Source of the DNA: Streptomyces sp. NBC_01214
Lineage (GTDB): Bacteria; Actinomycetota; Actinomycetes; Streptomycetales; Streptomycetaceae
Direction of reading: 5' to 3'
DNA: 64,000 nt
Assembly: GCF_026340975.1 (NCBI RefSeq)
Contig: NZ_JAPEOS010000001.1
Location: 186,001-250,000, forward strand
The notes under the pieces were generated by a model, which was given only the letters and a program-made list of their open reading frames with translations, did no database searches and was not told the origin of the DNA. Both the position numbers and the translations under genes were made by a program. Positions 7,865 through 16,401 of the stretch are shown here, one piece after another; within the stretch, counting starts at the first letter, position 1; each line of letters opens with the position of its first letter.

Positions 7865-9712
7865 ATGTCACGTATCAAGCGCCGATCCGCGCGACGATCA
7901 GCTCCCCGAGCCGCCCGCCGCGCTGCCCACCGGGCCGCGATCGCCGTGCTCGCTGCCACCGCCGCCCTGGTCACCGCCGTCCCGGCAGCCGCGCACGACG
8001 GTTCGGCCCGCCCCGAGGAGAAAGCGGCCCTAGGCGCCGAACACGCCCAGGAGCATACGAAGGTCCGCGAGCAGATCCTCAAGCTGGGCGGATACTCCCA
8101 GCTCGCCCGGATCGACAGCCTGAACTCACTGACCCGGTCCCAGGCGGACGTGAACGCCCGCTTCCACCCCAAGGCGTTCGGTCAGTTCGCCGAGTACTTC
8201 CAGTCCCCGGACTTCGCCGCCCACATCGCCATGCTCCCGACCGGCAAGGTGCTGCTCTTCTCCTTCGAGCGCATGGAGACCGACCCGACCGAGGAGCCCG
8301 CACCGACCAACACCCTCGGCAAGGCCAACGCCGGCCGCGCCTTCCTGTGGGACCCGCGCCGCGGCACCGGAGCGGCCGCCTTCAAGAAGGTCACCCCGCC
8401 CGAGCTGGTCGTGCCGGACGGCACGAACGAGAAGCGCCCGGCGCCCTTCTTCTGCGCCGGACACGCCTTCCTGCCCAACGGCATGGTCGGCGTCTTCGGC
8501 GGCAACCTCGGCTACGGCGGTGGCGCCGGCGCCAAGCTGTCGCTGGTCTTCGACCCGTGGACCGAGAGCTGGTCCGTGAACAAGGACATGGAGGTCGGCC
8601 GCTGGTACCCCTCGGTGGCCGCCGCCCCCGACGGCCGCCTGCTGATCATGTCCGGCCACACCGATCAGGGCTGGGGCACGTCCACCTCCGTGATCGAGCG
8701 CTTCCCCGCCAAGAGCCACCCCGTCCCCTTCGAGAAGACGCTGATCCCGAAGGACGTCCCGACGGACACCCTGCGCGTGGACGCGCCCTTCGGTGCCGAC
8801 AGCGACTACCCGCACCTGTTCACCCTGCGCGACGGCAAGGTCTACGGCCTGGGCCGGCACGCCACCAAGCAGTGGGCCTTCGACCCGGTCGCGGAGACCC
8901 GTACGGACCTGCCCGCGCGCCCCGACGGCGTCCACCGCGGCTACGGCTCCGCCGTGCCGCTGCCCGCCGGACTGCGCGGCCCGGACTCCGTACTGGTCCT
9001 CGGCGGCGACCGCGACGACCCCAACACCTACCGGCTCACGAGCGGCGGCGACTGGGAGAAGCAGCAGCCCCGTGCCTTCGGCCGGACCCAGGACGACACC
9101 CTGCTGCTCCCGGACGCGAGCCTGCTGACCGTCAACGGCGCCTACGGCATCCGGGACTACGGCAACGGCGACTACAACCCCAAGTCCGATCTGAAGTACC
9201 GGCAGATCGAGACCCGCAACGCGCTGGGCGAATGGAAGCTGGGCCCGGCGCAGCGGCTGCCGCGCGGTTACCACTCCAACGCCGTCGTCCTCCCGGACGG
9301 CCGGGTCATGGTCACCGGTGACGAGCTGCAACAGCTCGCCAACGACCCGAAGATCGACGACGACATGAACGGCAGCATCGAGATCTTCGAGCCGGCCTAC
9401 CTCCACCAGGGCAGCCGCCCGTCCCTCGACCGCGCCCCCGACGGACCGCTGCGGTACGACACCGCCTTCACCGTGGGAACCTCCACGCCCGACCAGGTCA
9501 AGAAGGCGGTCCTGCTGGCCCCGACCACGGCGACGCACTCGCTCAACACCAGCCAGCGCCACCTGGAACTGGGCATCGTCAAGCGCCAGGGGAACAGCCT
9601 GCGCCTCCAGGCACCGCCCTCGGCCAATGACGTCCCGCCCGGCTACTACATGCTCTTCCTGCTGGACGAGAACGGAGTGCCGAGCGCGGCCAAGTGGGTC
9701 TCCTTCCAGTAA
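7865..9712 (+). CDS. Secreted galactose-oxidase-like copper radical oxidase
   Basis: 615 residues with an Arg-rich N-terminus, hydrophobic signal segment (about 26-43) and A-A-A-H cleavage region, then a kelch-type propeller and a C-terminal DUF1929 domain. All metallo-radical positions of galactose oxidase can be assigned. Cys197 (F-F-C-A-G-H) and Tyr248 (R-W-Y-P-S) would form the thioether; Tyr469-His470 (G-Y-H-S-N) and His558 (T-H-S) would bind copper. Their spacing closely matches that of galactose oxidase. It differs at the N-terminus from GlxA, and no cslA-like glycan synthase gene is adjacent. GAGGAG (7855-7860) supports this ATG. The substrate is unknown. Confidence 0.85.
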   Translation: MSRIKRRSARRSAPRAARRAAHRAAIAVLAATAALVTAVPAAAHDGSARPEEKAALGAEHAQEHTKVREQILKLGGYSQLARIDSLNSLTRSQADVNARFHPKAFGQFAEYFQSPDFAAHIAMLPTGKVLLFSFERMETDPTEEPAPTNTLGKANAGRAFLWDPRRGTGAAAFKKVTPPELVVPDGTNEKRPAPFFCAGHAFLPNGMVGVFGGNLGYGGGAGAKLSLVFDPWTESWSVNKDMEVGRWYPSVAAAPDGRLLIMSGHTDQGWGTSTSVIERFPAKSHPVPFEKTLIPKDVPTDTLRVDAPFGADSDYPHLFTLRDGKVYGLGRHATKQWAFDPVAETRTDLPARPDGVHRGYGSAVPLPAGLRGPDSVLVLGGDRDDPNTYRLTSGGDWEKQQPRAFGRTQDDTLLLPDASLLTVNGAYGIRDYGNGDYNPKSDLKYRQIETRNALGEWKLGPAQRLPRGYHSNAVVLPDGRVMVTGDELQQLANDPKIDDDMNGSIEIFEPAYLHQGSRPSLDRAPDGPLRYDTAFTVGTSTPDQVKKAVLLAPTTATHSLNTSQRHLELGIVKRQGNSLRLQAPPSANDVPPGYYMLFLLDENGVPSAAKWVSFQ

Positions 9713-9738
9713 CCCACCGGGGCTGACGCCCCACCGAC

Positions 9739-9767
9739 ACAGCCCCGGGCCGTCCGCCCGGGGCTGT
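9739..9767. terminator. Intrinsic terminator
   Basis: ACAGCCCCGGGC (9739-9750) and GCCCGGGGCTGT (9756-9767) form a perfect 12-bp stem around CGTCC. It lies 27 nt after the oxidase stop and before the convergent MarR gene, so it may serve both. Confidence 0.85.
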
Positions 9768-9820
9768 GGTGTCGCCGCCCGCGGGGCTCCGGCGGTGGTC
9801 CGGCGGTGGTCCGGCGGTCG

Positions 9821-10300
9821 TCAGCGCTGGCGCAGCGCGTTCTGGGAGTCGACGTACTTCAGCATGAGGCGGGCGAAGTCGAGGCGGTCGCGCTCGCTCC
9901 AGTCGGCCGTCACGTACTCGAAGGCCGCGCGCTGGTGCCGCCGGAAGCGGTCCATCATGTCCCGTCCCCCGGGGCTGAGGTGGAGGATCGTGCGGCGGCC
10001 GTCCTGCTGGGAGGCGGCGCGGACGAGGTAGCCGGCCGAGATGCTGTCGGACACCATGCGGCTGGCCACCGAGGGGTCGACGGCCAGGTACTCGGCCACG
10101 GCGCCGACGGTGATCTCGCGGCCGTCGCCCTGTTCGGCCTCCAGGACGATGTTGAGGACCAGGGTGCGGCTGAGGTCCTTCTGCGAGATCGGGTTCTCGA
10201 CCTCCAGGAGCGAGGAGCGCCGCAGCTTCCCGAACGCCGGGCCCACGGCGTCCAGCAGTTCCTCGTCGGTCGCCGGCTCGTGCTTGGTCATGCCCCTCAT
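9821..10300 (-). CDS. MarR-family transcriptional regulator
   Basis: 159 residues with the winged helix of MarR proteins: I-T-V-G-A-V-A-E-Y-L-A-V-D-P-S-V-A-S-R-M-V as helix-turn-helix and Q-D-G-R-R-T-I-L-H-L as the wing. Two starts are possible, ATG at 10300 or 10291, and neither has a well-spaced ribosome binding site. It is divergent from the NmrA-like gene, so the palindrome in the 90-nt gap is its likely operator. Confidence 0.85.
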   Translation of the reverse strand: MRGMTKHEPATDEELLDAVGPAFGKLRRSSLLEVENPISQKDLSRTLVLNIVLEAEQGDGREITVGAVAEYLAVDPSVASRMVSDSISAGYLVRAASQQDGRRTILHLSPGGRDMMDRFRRHQRAAFEYVTADWSERDRLDFARLMLKYVDSQNALRQR

Positions 10301-10346
10301 CGTACATACGTGAGCTCGCGCAAACATGTGTTGACGCGAAAACGTG

Positions 10347-10362
10347 TGCATGCAAGCATGCA
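10347..10362. promoter_or_regulatory. Putative MarR operator
   Basis: TGCATGC-AA-GCATGCA is a perfect 7-bp inverted repeat in the MarR/NmrA divergent promoter region. A TTGACG hexamer at 10331-10336 could be a -35 element for the plus-strand gene, placing the repeat over its promoter. Confidence 0.5.
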
Positions 10363-10390
10363 TATGTCTTTACGAACGAATGGAGCTCTC

Positions 10391-11233
10391 GTGACCGTCC
10401 TCATCACCGGCGCCCGCGGCAAGGTCGGCCGGGCCGTCATCGACCGCCTGCACTCCGCCGGTCTCCCCGTCCGGGCCGCCAGCGCCCGCCCCGCCGAACT
10501 GACCGTCCCGGCCGGCGTCGAGACCGCCGAGCTCGTCCTGGACCGGCCCGATACCTTCGCCGCCGCGCTCCGCGGCGTCCGCCAGGTCTTCCTCTACCCG
10601 GAGCCCGCCGGCATCCACGACCTGATCAAGGCCGCCGAGGCCGCCGGGGTCGAGCACGTCGTCCTGCTCTCCTCGTCCTCGGTGCTCGCCCCGGACGCCG
10701 AGGACGATCCGCTCGCGAGCCACAGCCTGAAGGTCGAGCGCGCCCTCGCCGACTCCGGCCTGACCTGCACGTTCTTGCGCCCCGACGCCTTCGCCAGCAA
10801 CGCGCTGGGCTGGGCCTGGCCCGTCGGCCGGTCGATGCCGGTCCAGCTCGCCTACCCGGACGCGCAGATCGCGCCCATCCACCCCGAGGACATCGCCGAC
10901 ATCGCCGCCCTGGCCCTGACCGGGGACTCCCTCACCGGCCGGGCGCTCACCCTGACCGGCTCCGAGTCGCTGTCCTTCCGCGAGCAGCTCGCCGTCCTCT
11001 CGGAGACCCTCGACCGGGCGATCCCGGTCGAGCGCATCACCCGTGCCGAGGCGGAGGAGCAGATGGGCCGGCACCTGCCGGCCCCGATGGTGTCCTCGCT
11101 GCTCGACCTGTGGGAGGCCGCCGACCACGGCCCCGCCGCCATCGGCGAGACCACCGAGACCCTGCTCGGCGTACCCGCCCGCACCTACCGGCAGTGGACC
11201 CGCGAGAACGCGGACGCCTTCACCGGCCACTGA
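10391..11233 (+). CDS. NmrA-like NAD(P)-binding oxidoreductase
   Basis: 280 residues of the atypical short-chain dehydrogenase fold. The N-terminal dinucleotide motif is T-G-A-R-G-K-V-G. The segment H-V-V-L-L-S-S-S-S-V replaces the classical SDR active site, as in NmrA/HSCARG and quinone-reductase-like proteins. A GTG at 10391 is preceded by GGAG. Paired with a divergent MarR gene, it resembles the many MarR-controlled NmrA-type redox sensors or reductases in Streptomyces. The small MarR-like gene follows after 27 nt, probably in the same operon. Confidence 0.8.
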   Translation: MTVLITGARGKVGRAVIDRLHSAGLPVRAASARPAELTVPAGVETAELVLDRPDTFAAALRGVRQVFLYPEPAGIHDLIKAAEAAGVEHVVLLSSSSVLAPDAEDDPLASHSLKVERALADSGLTCTFLRPDAFASNALGWAWPVGRSMPVQLAYPDAQIAPIHPEDIADIAALALTGDSLTGRALTLTGSESLSFREQLAVLSETLDRAIPVERITRAEAEEQMGRHLPAPMVSSLLDLWEAADHGPAAIGETTETLLGVPARTYRQWTRENADAFTGH

Positions 11234-11260
11234 TCCGACTCCCCTCCGAAGGAGCAGGAC

Positions 11261-11689
11261 ATGAAGCCCATCGGCTACTGGCTCAACCGCACGGACCAGG
11301 CCCTCACCGCGTCCATGGACGCGGCGCTGGCCGACTTCGGCCTCACCCGGCTCGGCTGGCAGGTCCTCAATGCCGTCAAGGACGATCCGCGGGCCACCGA
11401 CTCCGCCGTCCTGACCGCCCTGGCCGCGAACGCCGACACCGCGGCGCTGGACTCGGCCGTCGCCTCGGTGCTCGCCGGCGGCTGGGTGACCCGCCCGCGG
11501 CCGGAGGGCCTCGCCCTGACCGACGACGGCCGCGCCCGCCTCGCCGAGGTGGCCCGTCGCGTGGACGCCTTCCGCGAACGGTCGACGGCGGGGATCACGC
11601 GCGAGGAGTACGTCACCGCCGTCACCGTCCTGGAGCGCATGACCCGCAACCTCACCGGGCCGCGGGACGGGTCTGCGGCTCGGCCGTGA
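11261..11689 (+). CDS. MarR-like winged-helix protein
   Basis: 142 residues with a MarR-type core (G-L-T-R-L-G-W-Q-V-L-N-A-V, a wing near P-E-G-L-A-L-T-D-D-G-R) but with a weak recognition helix and a short wing. It is probably co-transcribed with the NmrA-like gene. A good AAGGAG site precedes the ATG. Its last 38 nt overlap the end of the MFS gene on the other strand. DNA binding is likely but unproven. Confidence 0.7.
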   Translation: MKPIGYWLNRTDQALTASMDAALADFGLTRLGWQVLNAVKDDPRATDSAVLTALAANADTAALDSAVASVLAGGWVTRPRPEGLALTDDGRARLAEVARRVDAFRERSTAGITREEYVTAVTVLERMTRNLTGPRDGSAARP

Positions 11690-13157
11690 CCGCCCGCGGG
11701 GAACCCGCCGGGCCGCGCAGGACGGTGCCGGCGATGCCCAGAGCGACCAGGAGCAGCGCCGCGCCGACCCCGAAGGCCAGGTGGTAGCCGCCGGTCAGCG
11801 CCTCCGGGGCGGGAGCACCCGCCGCGGTGAGGGATTCGGTACGGGAGGCGGCCAGGGTGGAGAGGACCGCGATGCCCAGCGCCATGCCGATCTGCTGGGT
11901 GGTGTTGAAGAGCCCGGAGGCCAGGCCCGCGTCGGCCTCCTTCGCACCGGACATGCCCAGCGAGGTCAGCGCGGGGAGGGCGAGGCCGAATCCGGCGGCC
12001 AGGAGCATCACCGGGAGCAGGTCGGTGAGGTAGTCCGCCCGCTCGGCCTCACCGGGTACGCGCGTCAGCAGGCCGAGTACGCCGACCAGGAGGACCAGAC
12101 CGGCCAGCAGGACCGTGCGCTCGCCGAAGCGGGAGTTCAGGCGGGCCGAGACGGTGAGCGAGACCAGTCCGATCACGGCGGCGGCCGGCAGCATCGCGAG
12201 ACCGGTCTCGGACGCGGAGTACCCGAGCACGTTCTGCATGTAGAGCGCGACGAGGATCTGGAAGGAGAACAGCGCGGCGACCATCAGCATCTGGACCAGG
12301 TTGGCGCCGAGGACGCTGCGCGAGCGGAAGACGCGCAGCGGCACGAGCGGGTTGCGGGCCGTGGCCTGGCGGACGAGGAAGCCGGCGAGCAGGGCGAGCG
12401 CGAGGGCGCCGGACCCGACGGTGCGGGCCGAAGTCGCCCCGTACGTCTCGATCTTGACGACCGTGTAGATCCCGAGCATCAGACCGGAGGTGACGAGCAG
12501 CGCGCCGAGGGCGTCCGCGCCCGCCCGCAGGCCCAGACCCCGGTCGCCGGGCAGGGCCGGGAGGGCGACGAGGAGCACCGCGAGGCCGATGGGCAGGTTG
12601 ATGAAGAAGATCCAGTTCCAGGTCAACCCGTCGGTGAGGACACCACCGAGGACCTGCCCGATCGAGGCACCGGCCGCGCCGGTGAAGCTGAACACCCCGA
12701 TGGCGCCGGCCCGTTCGCGCGGCTCCGTGAAGAGGGTGACGAGGATGCCGAGGCTGACGGCGGAGGCCATGGCGCTGCCGGCGCCCTGGAGGAAGCGGGC
12801 CGCGATCAAGGCCTCGGGCGAGGTGGCGAACCCGGCCAGCAGCGAGGCGGCGGTGAACACCGCGGTGCCCGCCAGGAACATCCGCTTGCGGCCGATCAGG
12901 TCGCCGAGGCGGCCGGCAATCAGGAGCAGCGAACCGAAGGCGATGAGATAGGCGTTGACGACCCAGCTCAGCCCGACCGGGGTGAAGCCGAGGTCGCCCT
13001 GGATGGCCGGCATCGCGACCGTGACGATGCTGCCGTCGAGGACCGTCATCAGCATTCCGGTGGCCAACACGCCGAGGGCGAGCCGGCGCGAACGCGAGGG
13101 GGGAGCGGAAGGGGAGGGGGGAGCGGAAGGGGAGGGGGCGGTTGCGGTGGCGGGCAC
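11652..13157 (-). CDS. MFS drug exporter, DHA2 (EmrB/QacA) family
   Basis: 501 residues with 14 predicted transmembrane helices. The DHA2 signature is present: motif A, G-R-L-G-D-L-I-G-R-K-R, after helix 2 and antiporter motif C in helix 5. The N-terminus is a low-complexity Ser/Pro/Ala stretch from a repeated S-A-P-P-S-P unit. It lies downstream of a MarR gene on the same strand, with a strong palindrome just before it, so it is probably a drug- or metabolite-inducible efflux pump. It overlaps the upstream convergent MarR-like gene tail to tail. Confidence 0.9.
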   Translation of the reverse strand: MPATATAPSPSAPPSPSAPPSRSRRLALGVLATGMLMTVLDGSIVTVAMPAIQGDLGFTPVGLSWVVNAYLIAFGSLLLIAGRLGDLIGRKRMFLAGTAVFTAASLLAGFATSPEALIAARFLQGAGSAMASAVSLGILVTLFTEPRERAGAIGVFSFTGAAGASIGQVLGGVLTDGLTWNWIFFINLPIGLAVLLVALPALPGDRGLGLRAGADALGALLVTSGLMLGIYTVVKIETYGATSARTVGSGALALALLAGFLVRQATARNPLVPLRVFRSRSVLGANLVQMLMVAALFSFQILVALYMQNVLGYSASETGLAMLPAAAVIGLVSLTVSARLNSRFGERTVLLAGLVLLVGVLGLLTRVPGEAERADYLTDLLPVMLLAAGFGLALPALTSLGMSGAKEADAGLASGLFNTTQQIGMALGIAVLSTLAASRTESLTAAGAPAPEALTGGYHLAFGVGAALLLVALGIAGTVLRGPAGSPRAVTAEPQTRPAAR

Positions 13158-13200
13158 GGCGGTCTCTCCTGTCGTTGGAGGCAGCAGGAGAGACCGTAAC

Positions 13201-13224
13201 AGATAGTTTTGTTGCAGACTATCT
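13201..13224. promoter_or_regulatory. Putative MarR operator upstream of the MFS gene
   Basis: AGATAGT (13201-13207) and ACTATCT (13218-13224) are perfect 7-bp arms around a 10-nt spacer containing TTGCA. The site is AT-rich against a GC-rich background and lies 43 nt before the MFS start. It is the natural target for the MarR protein encoded just upstream. Confidence 0.65.
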
Positions 13225-13258
13225 TTTACGGATCCAACGCTGGGGCAATCTCTCCCGA

Positions 13259-13744
13259 CTACCCCTTCTGCCGTGCCCGCCGGGCCGGCCGCGGACCTTC
13301 GACGGGAGTCTCCAGATGCCCGGTGACCAGCCGGTTCAACGCCCGGAGCAGCACCTCGCGCTCGTCCTCGGGCAGGGCGCCGAGCGCGCCCTCGTGGACC
13401 TGGTCGACGATCTTCTGGCTCTCCTTCGCGACCTTCGTCCCCTCCTCGGTCACCGCGATGACCCGGGCCCGCCGGTCGGTGCTGGAGGGCCGGCGCTCGG
13501 CGAGACCGGCCTTCTCCAGCGCGTCGACGGTCACCACCATCGTGGTCTTGTCCATGTCGCCGATCTCGGCGAGCTGCGCCTGGGTGCGCTCCTCCTCCAG
13601 GGCGTGGACGAGTACGCAGTGCATCCGCGGGGTGAGTCCGATCTCGCCGAGCCGCGCACTCATCTGCGTGCGCAGCACGTGACTGGTGTGGTCCAGGAGG
13701 AAGGACAGGTCCGGTTCGGTGCGCGTGGGTGCCATGGCCGTCAT
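13259..13744 (-). CDS. MarR-family transcriptional regulator
   Basis: 161 residues. A canonical MarR winged helix is visible: T-Q-A-Q-L-A-E-I-G-D-M-D-K-T-T-M-V-V-T-V-D-A-L-E-K-A-G-L followed by the wing S-S-T-D-R-R-A-R-V-I-A-V-T. The ATG at 13744 lacks a Shine-Dalgarno and a TTACCCT box lies a few nt before it, so the transcript may be leaderless. It probably represses the MFS gene 101 nt downstream. Confidence 0.85.
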   Translation of the reverse strand: MTAMAPTRTEPDLSFLLDHTSHVLRTQMSARLGEIGLTPRMHCVLVHALEEERTQAQLAEIGDMDKTTMVVTVDALEKAGLAERRPSSTDRRARVIAVTEEGTKVAKESQKIVDQVHEGALGALPEDEREVLLRALNRLVTGHLETPVEGPRPARRARQKG

Positions 13745-13838
13745 GTCGCCAGGGTAACGAGAATCGATCCGTCGCGGATTATCGGCAACCGGACCACCCG
13801 CCCACTCGACCACTGGACCACCGGACCGCTGTGGCCGC

Positions 13839-14228
13839 TCAGGCCAGGATCTTGGCCTTGGCCCGGTCGAATTCCTCCTGGGTGATGTCGCCCTTGTCCT
13901 TGAGGGCGGAGAGTTTGTGCAGCTCGTCCGCCGAGCCCGATCCGGCCCCGGCCGACTGCTGCACGTACGCGCGGAAGGCCGCCTGCTGCTCTTCGGCCTG
14001 CTTGCGGTCCCGTTCGTGCATGCTGCGCCCGCGGGCGATCAGGTACACGAAGATGCCGATGAACGGCAGCACCAGCACGAGGATGAGCCAGCCCGCCTTC
14101 CCCCAGCCGCCAAGGGTGTGGTCACGGAAGATGTCCGTGATGACCTTGAAGAGGAGGAAGAACCACATGACCCACACGAAGAACCACAGCATCGTCCAGA
14201 AGAAGTTGAGAAGCGGGTAGTCGTCCAT
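13839..14228 (-). CDS. SHOCT-domain membrane protein with PLDc_N-like segment
   Basis: 129 residues. Two transmembrane helices (about 9-30 and 44-65) flank a short loop, as in the phospholipase D N-terminal (PLDc_N) domain but with no catalytic part. A charged Gln/Glu-rich helix leads to a C-terminal SHOCT domain (about 103-129, K-L-S-A-L-K-D-K-G-D-I-T-Q-E-E-F-D). SHOCT domains are short oligomerisation-type modules of unclear role. It is divergent from the ion-channel gene. Confidence 0.8.
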   Translation of the reverse strand: MDDYPLLNFFWTMLWFFVWVMWFFLLFKVITDIFRDHTLGGWGKAGWLILVLVLPFIGIFVYLIARGRSMHERDRKQAEEQQAAFRAYVQQSAGAGSGSADELHKLSALKDKGDITQEEFDRAKAKILA

Positions 14229-14274
14229 GCTCGACTCCGATCATGCACGTGGTCCTTCATTCATACAGGCGACC

Positions 14275-14300
14275 CCGGTCCTCCGCATGCGGAGGACCGG
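14275..14300. other. Perfect 26-nt palindrome in a divergent intergenic region
   Basis: CCGGTCCTCCGCA (14275-14287) is followed directly by its reverse complement. It lies between the SHOCT gene (minus) and the ion-channel gene (plus), 41 nt before the latter. It could be an operator or a hairpin in the channel mRNA leader. Confidence 0.6.
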
Positions 14301-14341
14301 CTCCGGTCGCGCGCCGGGCTCCGGGCCGTTCTCCTGAAGGC

Positions 14342-14890
14342 ATGGAACGCAACGCAGCCGACCAGCGCCGACGCGTCCTGCTGGGCCACCTCCTGCGCTC
14401 GGTGCTCTCGGTCGCCCTCCTCACGGCGCTCTACTACGTGGCGCCCCTGGAGGGCGGGTTCGGCCCCAGCACCATCCTGACGCTTGCACTCGGCCTGGTG
14501 GTGTTCGGGCTGCTGACGGCCTGGCAGATCAGCGCCGTCTCCCATGCGCGGTTCCCCCGGATGCGCGCCCTGGAGGCGATGGCCACCGGCGTACCGCTGT
14601 TCCTGTTGCTGTTCTCCGCGACGTACTACCTGCTCGCGACGCAGGACCCCGCCTCGTTCTCGGAGCCGCTGACCCGCACGGACTCCCTCTACTTCACGAT
14701 CACCACGTTCGCCACCGTGGGATTCGGGGACATCGTCCCCACCGACCAGGGCAGCCGGGTACTGGTCACCTCGCAGATGGTCGCCGACCTGATCCTCATC
14801 GGGGTGATCGCCAAAGCACTCGTCGGCGCGGTCAAAATCGGCATGACCAGGCGCAGTTCGCAGACCCCCGAGGTGGACGACGAGCCCTGA
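14342..14890 (+). CDS. Two-pore-helix potassium channel-like protein
   Basis: 182 residues with four hydrophobic helices. The first pair (about 12-33, 44-62) is followed by an Ion_trans_2 pore unit: helix 80-98, the selectivity filter T-V-G-F-G-D at 125-130, and helix 138-163. The filter matches K+ channels (TVGYGD with Phe for Tyr). No cytoplasmic RCK domain is present. A ClC-type gene follows after 55 nt, which suggests a small ion-transport operon. Selectivity for K+ is inferred from the filter only. Confidence 0.85.
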   Translation: MERNAADQRRRVLLGHLLRSVLSVALLTALYYVAPLEGGFGPSTILTLALGLVVFGLLTAWQISAVSHARFPRMRALEAMATGVPLFLLLFSATYYLLATQDPASFSEPLTRTDSLYFTITTFATVGFGDIVPTDQGSRVLVTSQMVADLILIGVIAKALVGAVKIGMTRRSSQTPEVDDEP

Positions 14891-14945
14891 GCGGCGAAGT
14901 GCGCCCCCGAGGTGGACCATCGAGGAAGCGGAAAGGAAGTGAGCC

Positions 14946-16331
14946 ATGCCGCAGTCGCGCCCTCGATCGCAGCCGCCCCCCGGCGGAACGCAGCCGCAGG
15001 AGGCCGACGTCCTGAGGCAGACCCTCCGCAGCCCCGGTTACCTCAAGCTGCTGTTCTTCTGCGCCCTCATCAGCATCCCGGTGTCCCTCGCGTCGTTCTG
15101 GTTCCTCGCCGCGCTGCACAAGATGGAACACGCGATGTGGACGGACCTCCCCGAGGCCCTGGGCTGGGACGCCCCGCCCTGGTGGTGGCCGCTGCCCCTG
15201 CTGCTCGTCGCCGGTGTCGTGGTCGGCCTGGTCGTCCCGCACATGCGCGGCAACGGCGGTCACCTCCCCGCGGCCGGCCTGCACACCGGCGGGGCCTCGG
15301 CCGGCGCCCTGCCCGGCGTCATCATCGCGGCCGTCGCGAGTCTGCCGCTCGGCGCGGTACTGGGTCCGGAGGCCCCGCTGATCGCCCTCGGCGGCGGGTT
15401 GGCCCTGCTCTTCCGCAACCTCGCGCAGGCACCGGTGACCCCGCAGGGCACCGCGCTCGTGGGCGCGGCGGGAGCCGCGGCGGCCATCTCCACGATCTTC
15501 GGGAATCCGCTGATCGCCGCGGTGCTGCTGATCGAGGTGGCGGGCGTGGGCGGGCCGCAGCTGTTCACGGTGATGCTGCCGTCCCTGCTGTCCGCCGGGG
15601 TCGGGGACCTGGTCTTCACGGGCCTCGGACGCTGGACCGGACTGCCGATCGGGAGCCTGAAGCTCGAACTGGGCGTACCCGTGCCCCACCTGGACGTGCC
15701 GGACGTGCTCTGGGCGGTGCTCATCGCCGCGGCCCTGGCCCTCGCCCTGCACCCGGTGCTGACCGGCGCCCGCGTGATCGCCGCGTACGTCCTCGAACGC
15801 CCCCTCCTGCGGACCGTCCAGTGCGCGCTGGGCGCCGCGGCCTGCGCCAGCCTCTACGCGCTCATCACCGGCCTCACGCCCGCCGACATCACCGGGTCGG
15901 GCCAGGCGATGATCGGCAGGCTGGCCGCCGACCCGCACTCCTGGGGCGTGGGTGCGCTGATCGGCGTACTCCTCTTCAAGGGCGCCGGCTACGCCATCTG
16001 CCTCGGCAGCCTGCGCGGCGGCCCGATCTTCCCGGCCCTGTGCCTGGGCGCCGTGGCGGGCGTCCTGCTCGGACCGCTGCCCGGTCTCGGCATCGTGCCC
16101 GCGATGGGAGCGGGCATGGCGGCGACCGCCGCCAGCGCGCTGCGGCTGCCGGTGAGCAGCGTGGTGATGGTGGTCCTGATGCTCGGCGGCACCGCGATGA
16201 TCCCGGTCGTGATCATCGCGTCCGTGGTCGCCTTCGTGGTCACCGAGCTGCTGCCCGTAGGGCCCCCGATCCCCGAGCTGCCCGCCGTACCCGCGAAGCA
16301 CGCCGCACCCGCCGAGCCCGCCGCGACGTAG
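14946..16331 (+). CDS. ClC-family chloride channel or transporter
   Basis: 461 residues with many transmembrane helices in the ClC pattern. G-P-E-A-P at the end of one helix corresponds to the GREGP motif and keeps the gating glutamate. G-P-I-F-P corresponds to the later GxFxP motif. The GSGIP-like position reads G-N-G-G-H-L-P, so the anion-coordinating serine is not conserved as usual. There are no CBS domains. AAGGAAGTGAG precedes the ATG. Whether it is a channel or an H+/anion exchanger cannot be told. Confidence 0.85.
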   Translation: MPQSRPRSQPPPGGTQPQEADVLRQTLRSPGYLKLLFFCALISIPVSLASFWFLAALHKMEHAMWTDLPEALGWDAPPWWWPLPLLLVAGVVVGLVVPHMRGNGGHLPAAGLHTGGASAGALPGVIIAAVASLPLGAVLGPEAPLIALGGGLALLFRNLAQAPVTPQGTALVGAAGAAAAISTIFGNPLIAAVLLIEVAGVGGPQLFTVMLPSLLSAGVGDLVFTGLGRWTGLPIGSLKLELGVPVPHLDVPDVLWAVLIAAALALALHPVLTGARVIAAYVLERPLLRTVQCALGAAACASLYALITGLTPADITGSGQAMIGRLAADPHSWGVGALIGVLLFKGAGYAICLGSLRGGPIFPALCLGAVAGVLLGPLPGLGIVPAMGAGMAATAASALRLPVSSVVMVVLMLGGTAMIPVVIIASVVAFVVTELLPVGPPIPELPAVPAKHAAPAEPAAT

Positions 16332-16341
16332 CCGGTCGCAG

Positions 16342-16385
16342 ACGGGGAGGACCCCGCCCGGAATGCCGGGCGGGGTCCTCCCCGT
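16342..16385. terminator. Strong bidirectional terminator
   Basis: Perfect 20-bp arms (16342-16361 and 16366-16385) flank the loop AATG. It lies between the convergent ClC and lipoprotein genes. Confidence 0.9.
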
Positions 16386-16401
16386 GCGGTCGGCCGAGCG
16401 G

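Noticed and set aside
8000..9700. Long minus-strand reading frames opposite the copper oxidase gene
   Set aside because: These frames exist because third-position GC bias leaves the opposite strand open. They have no start signals and no domain similarity.
14830..16300. A large minus-strand frame opposite the ClC gene
   Set aside because: His/Arg/Gly-rich composition with no domains; the plus strand encodes a clear ClC protein.
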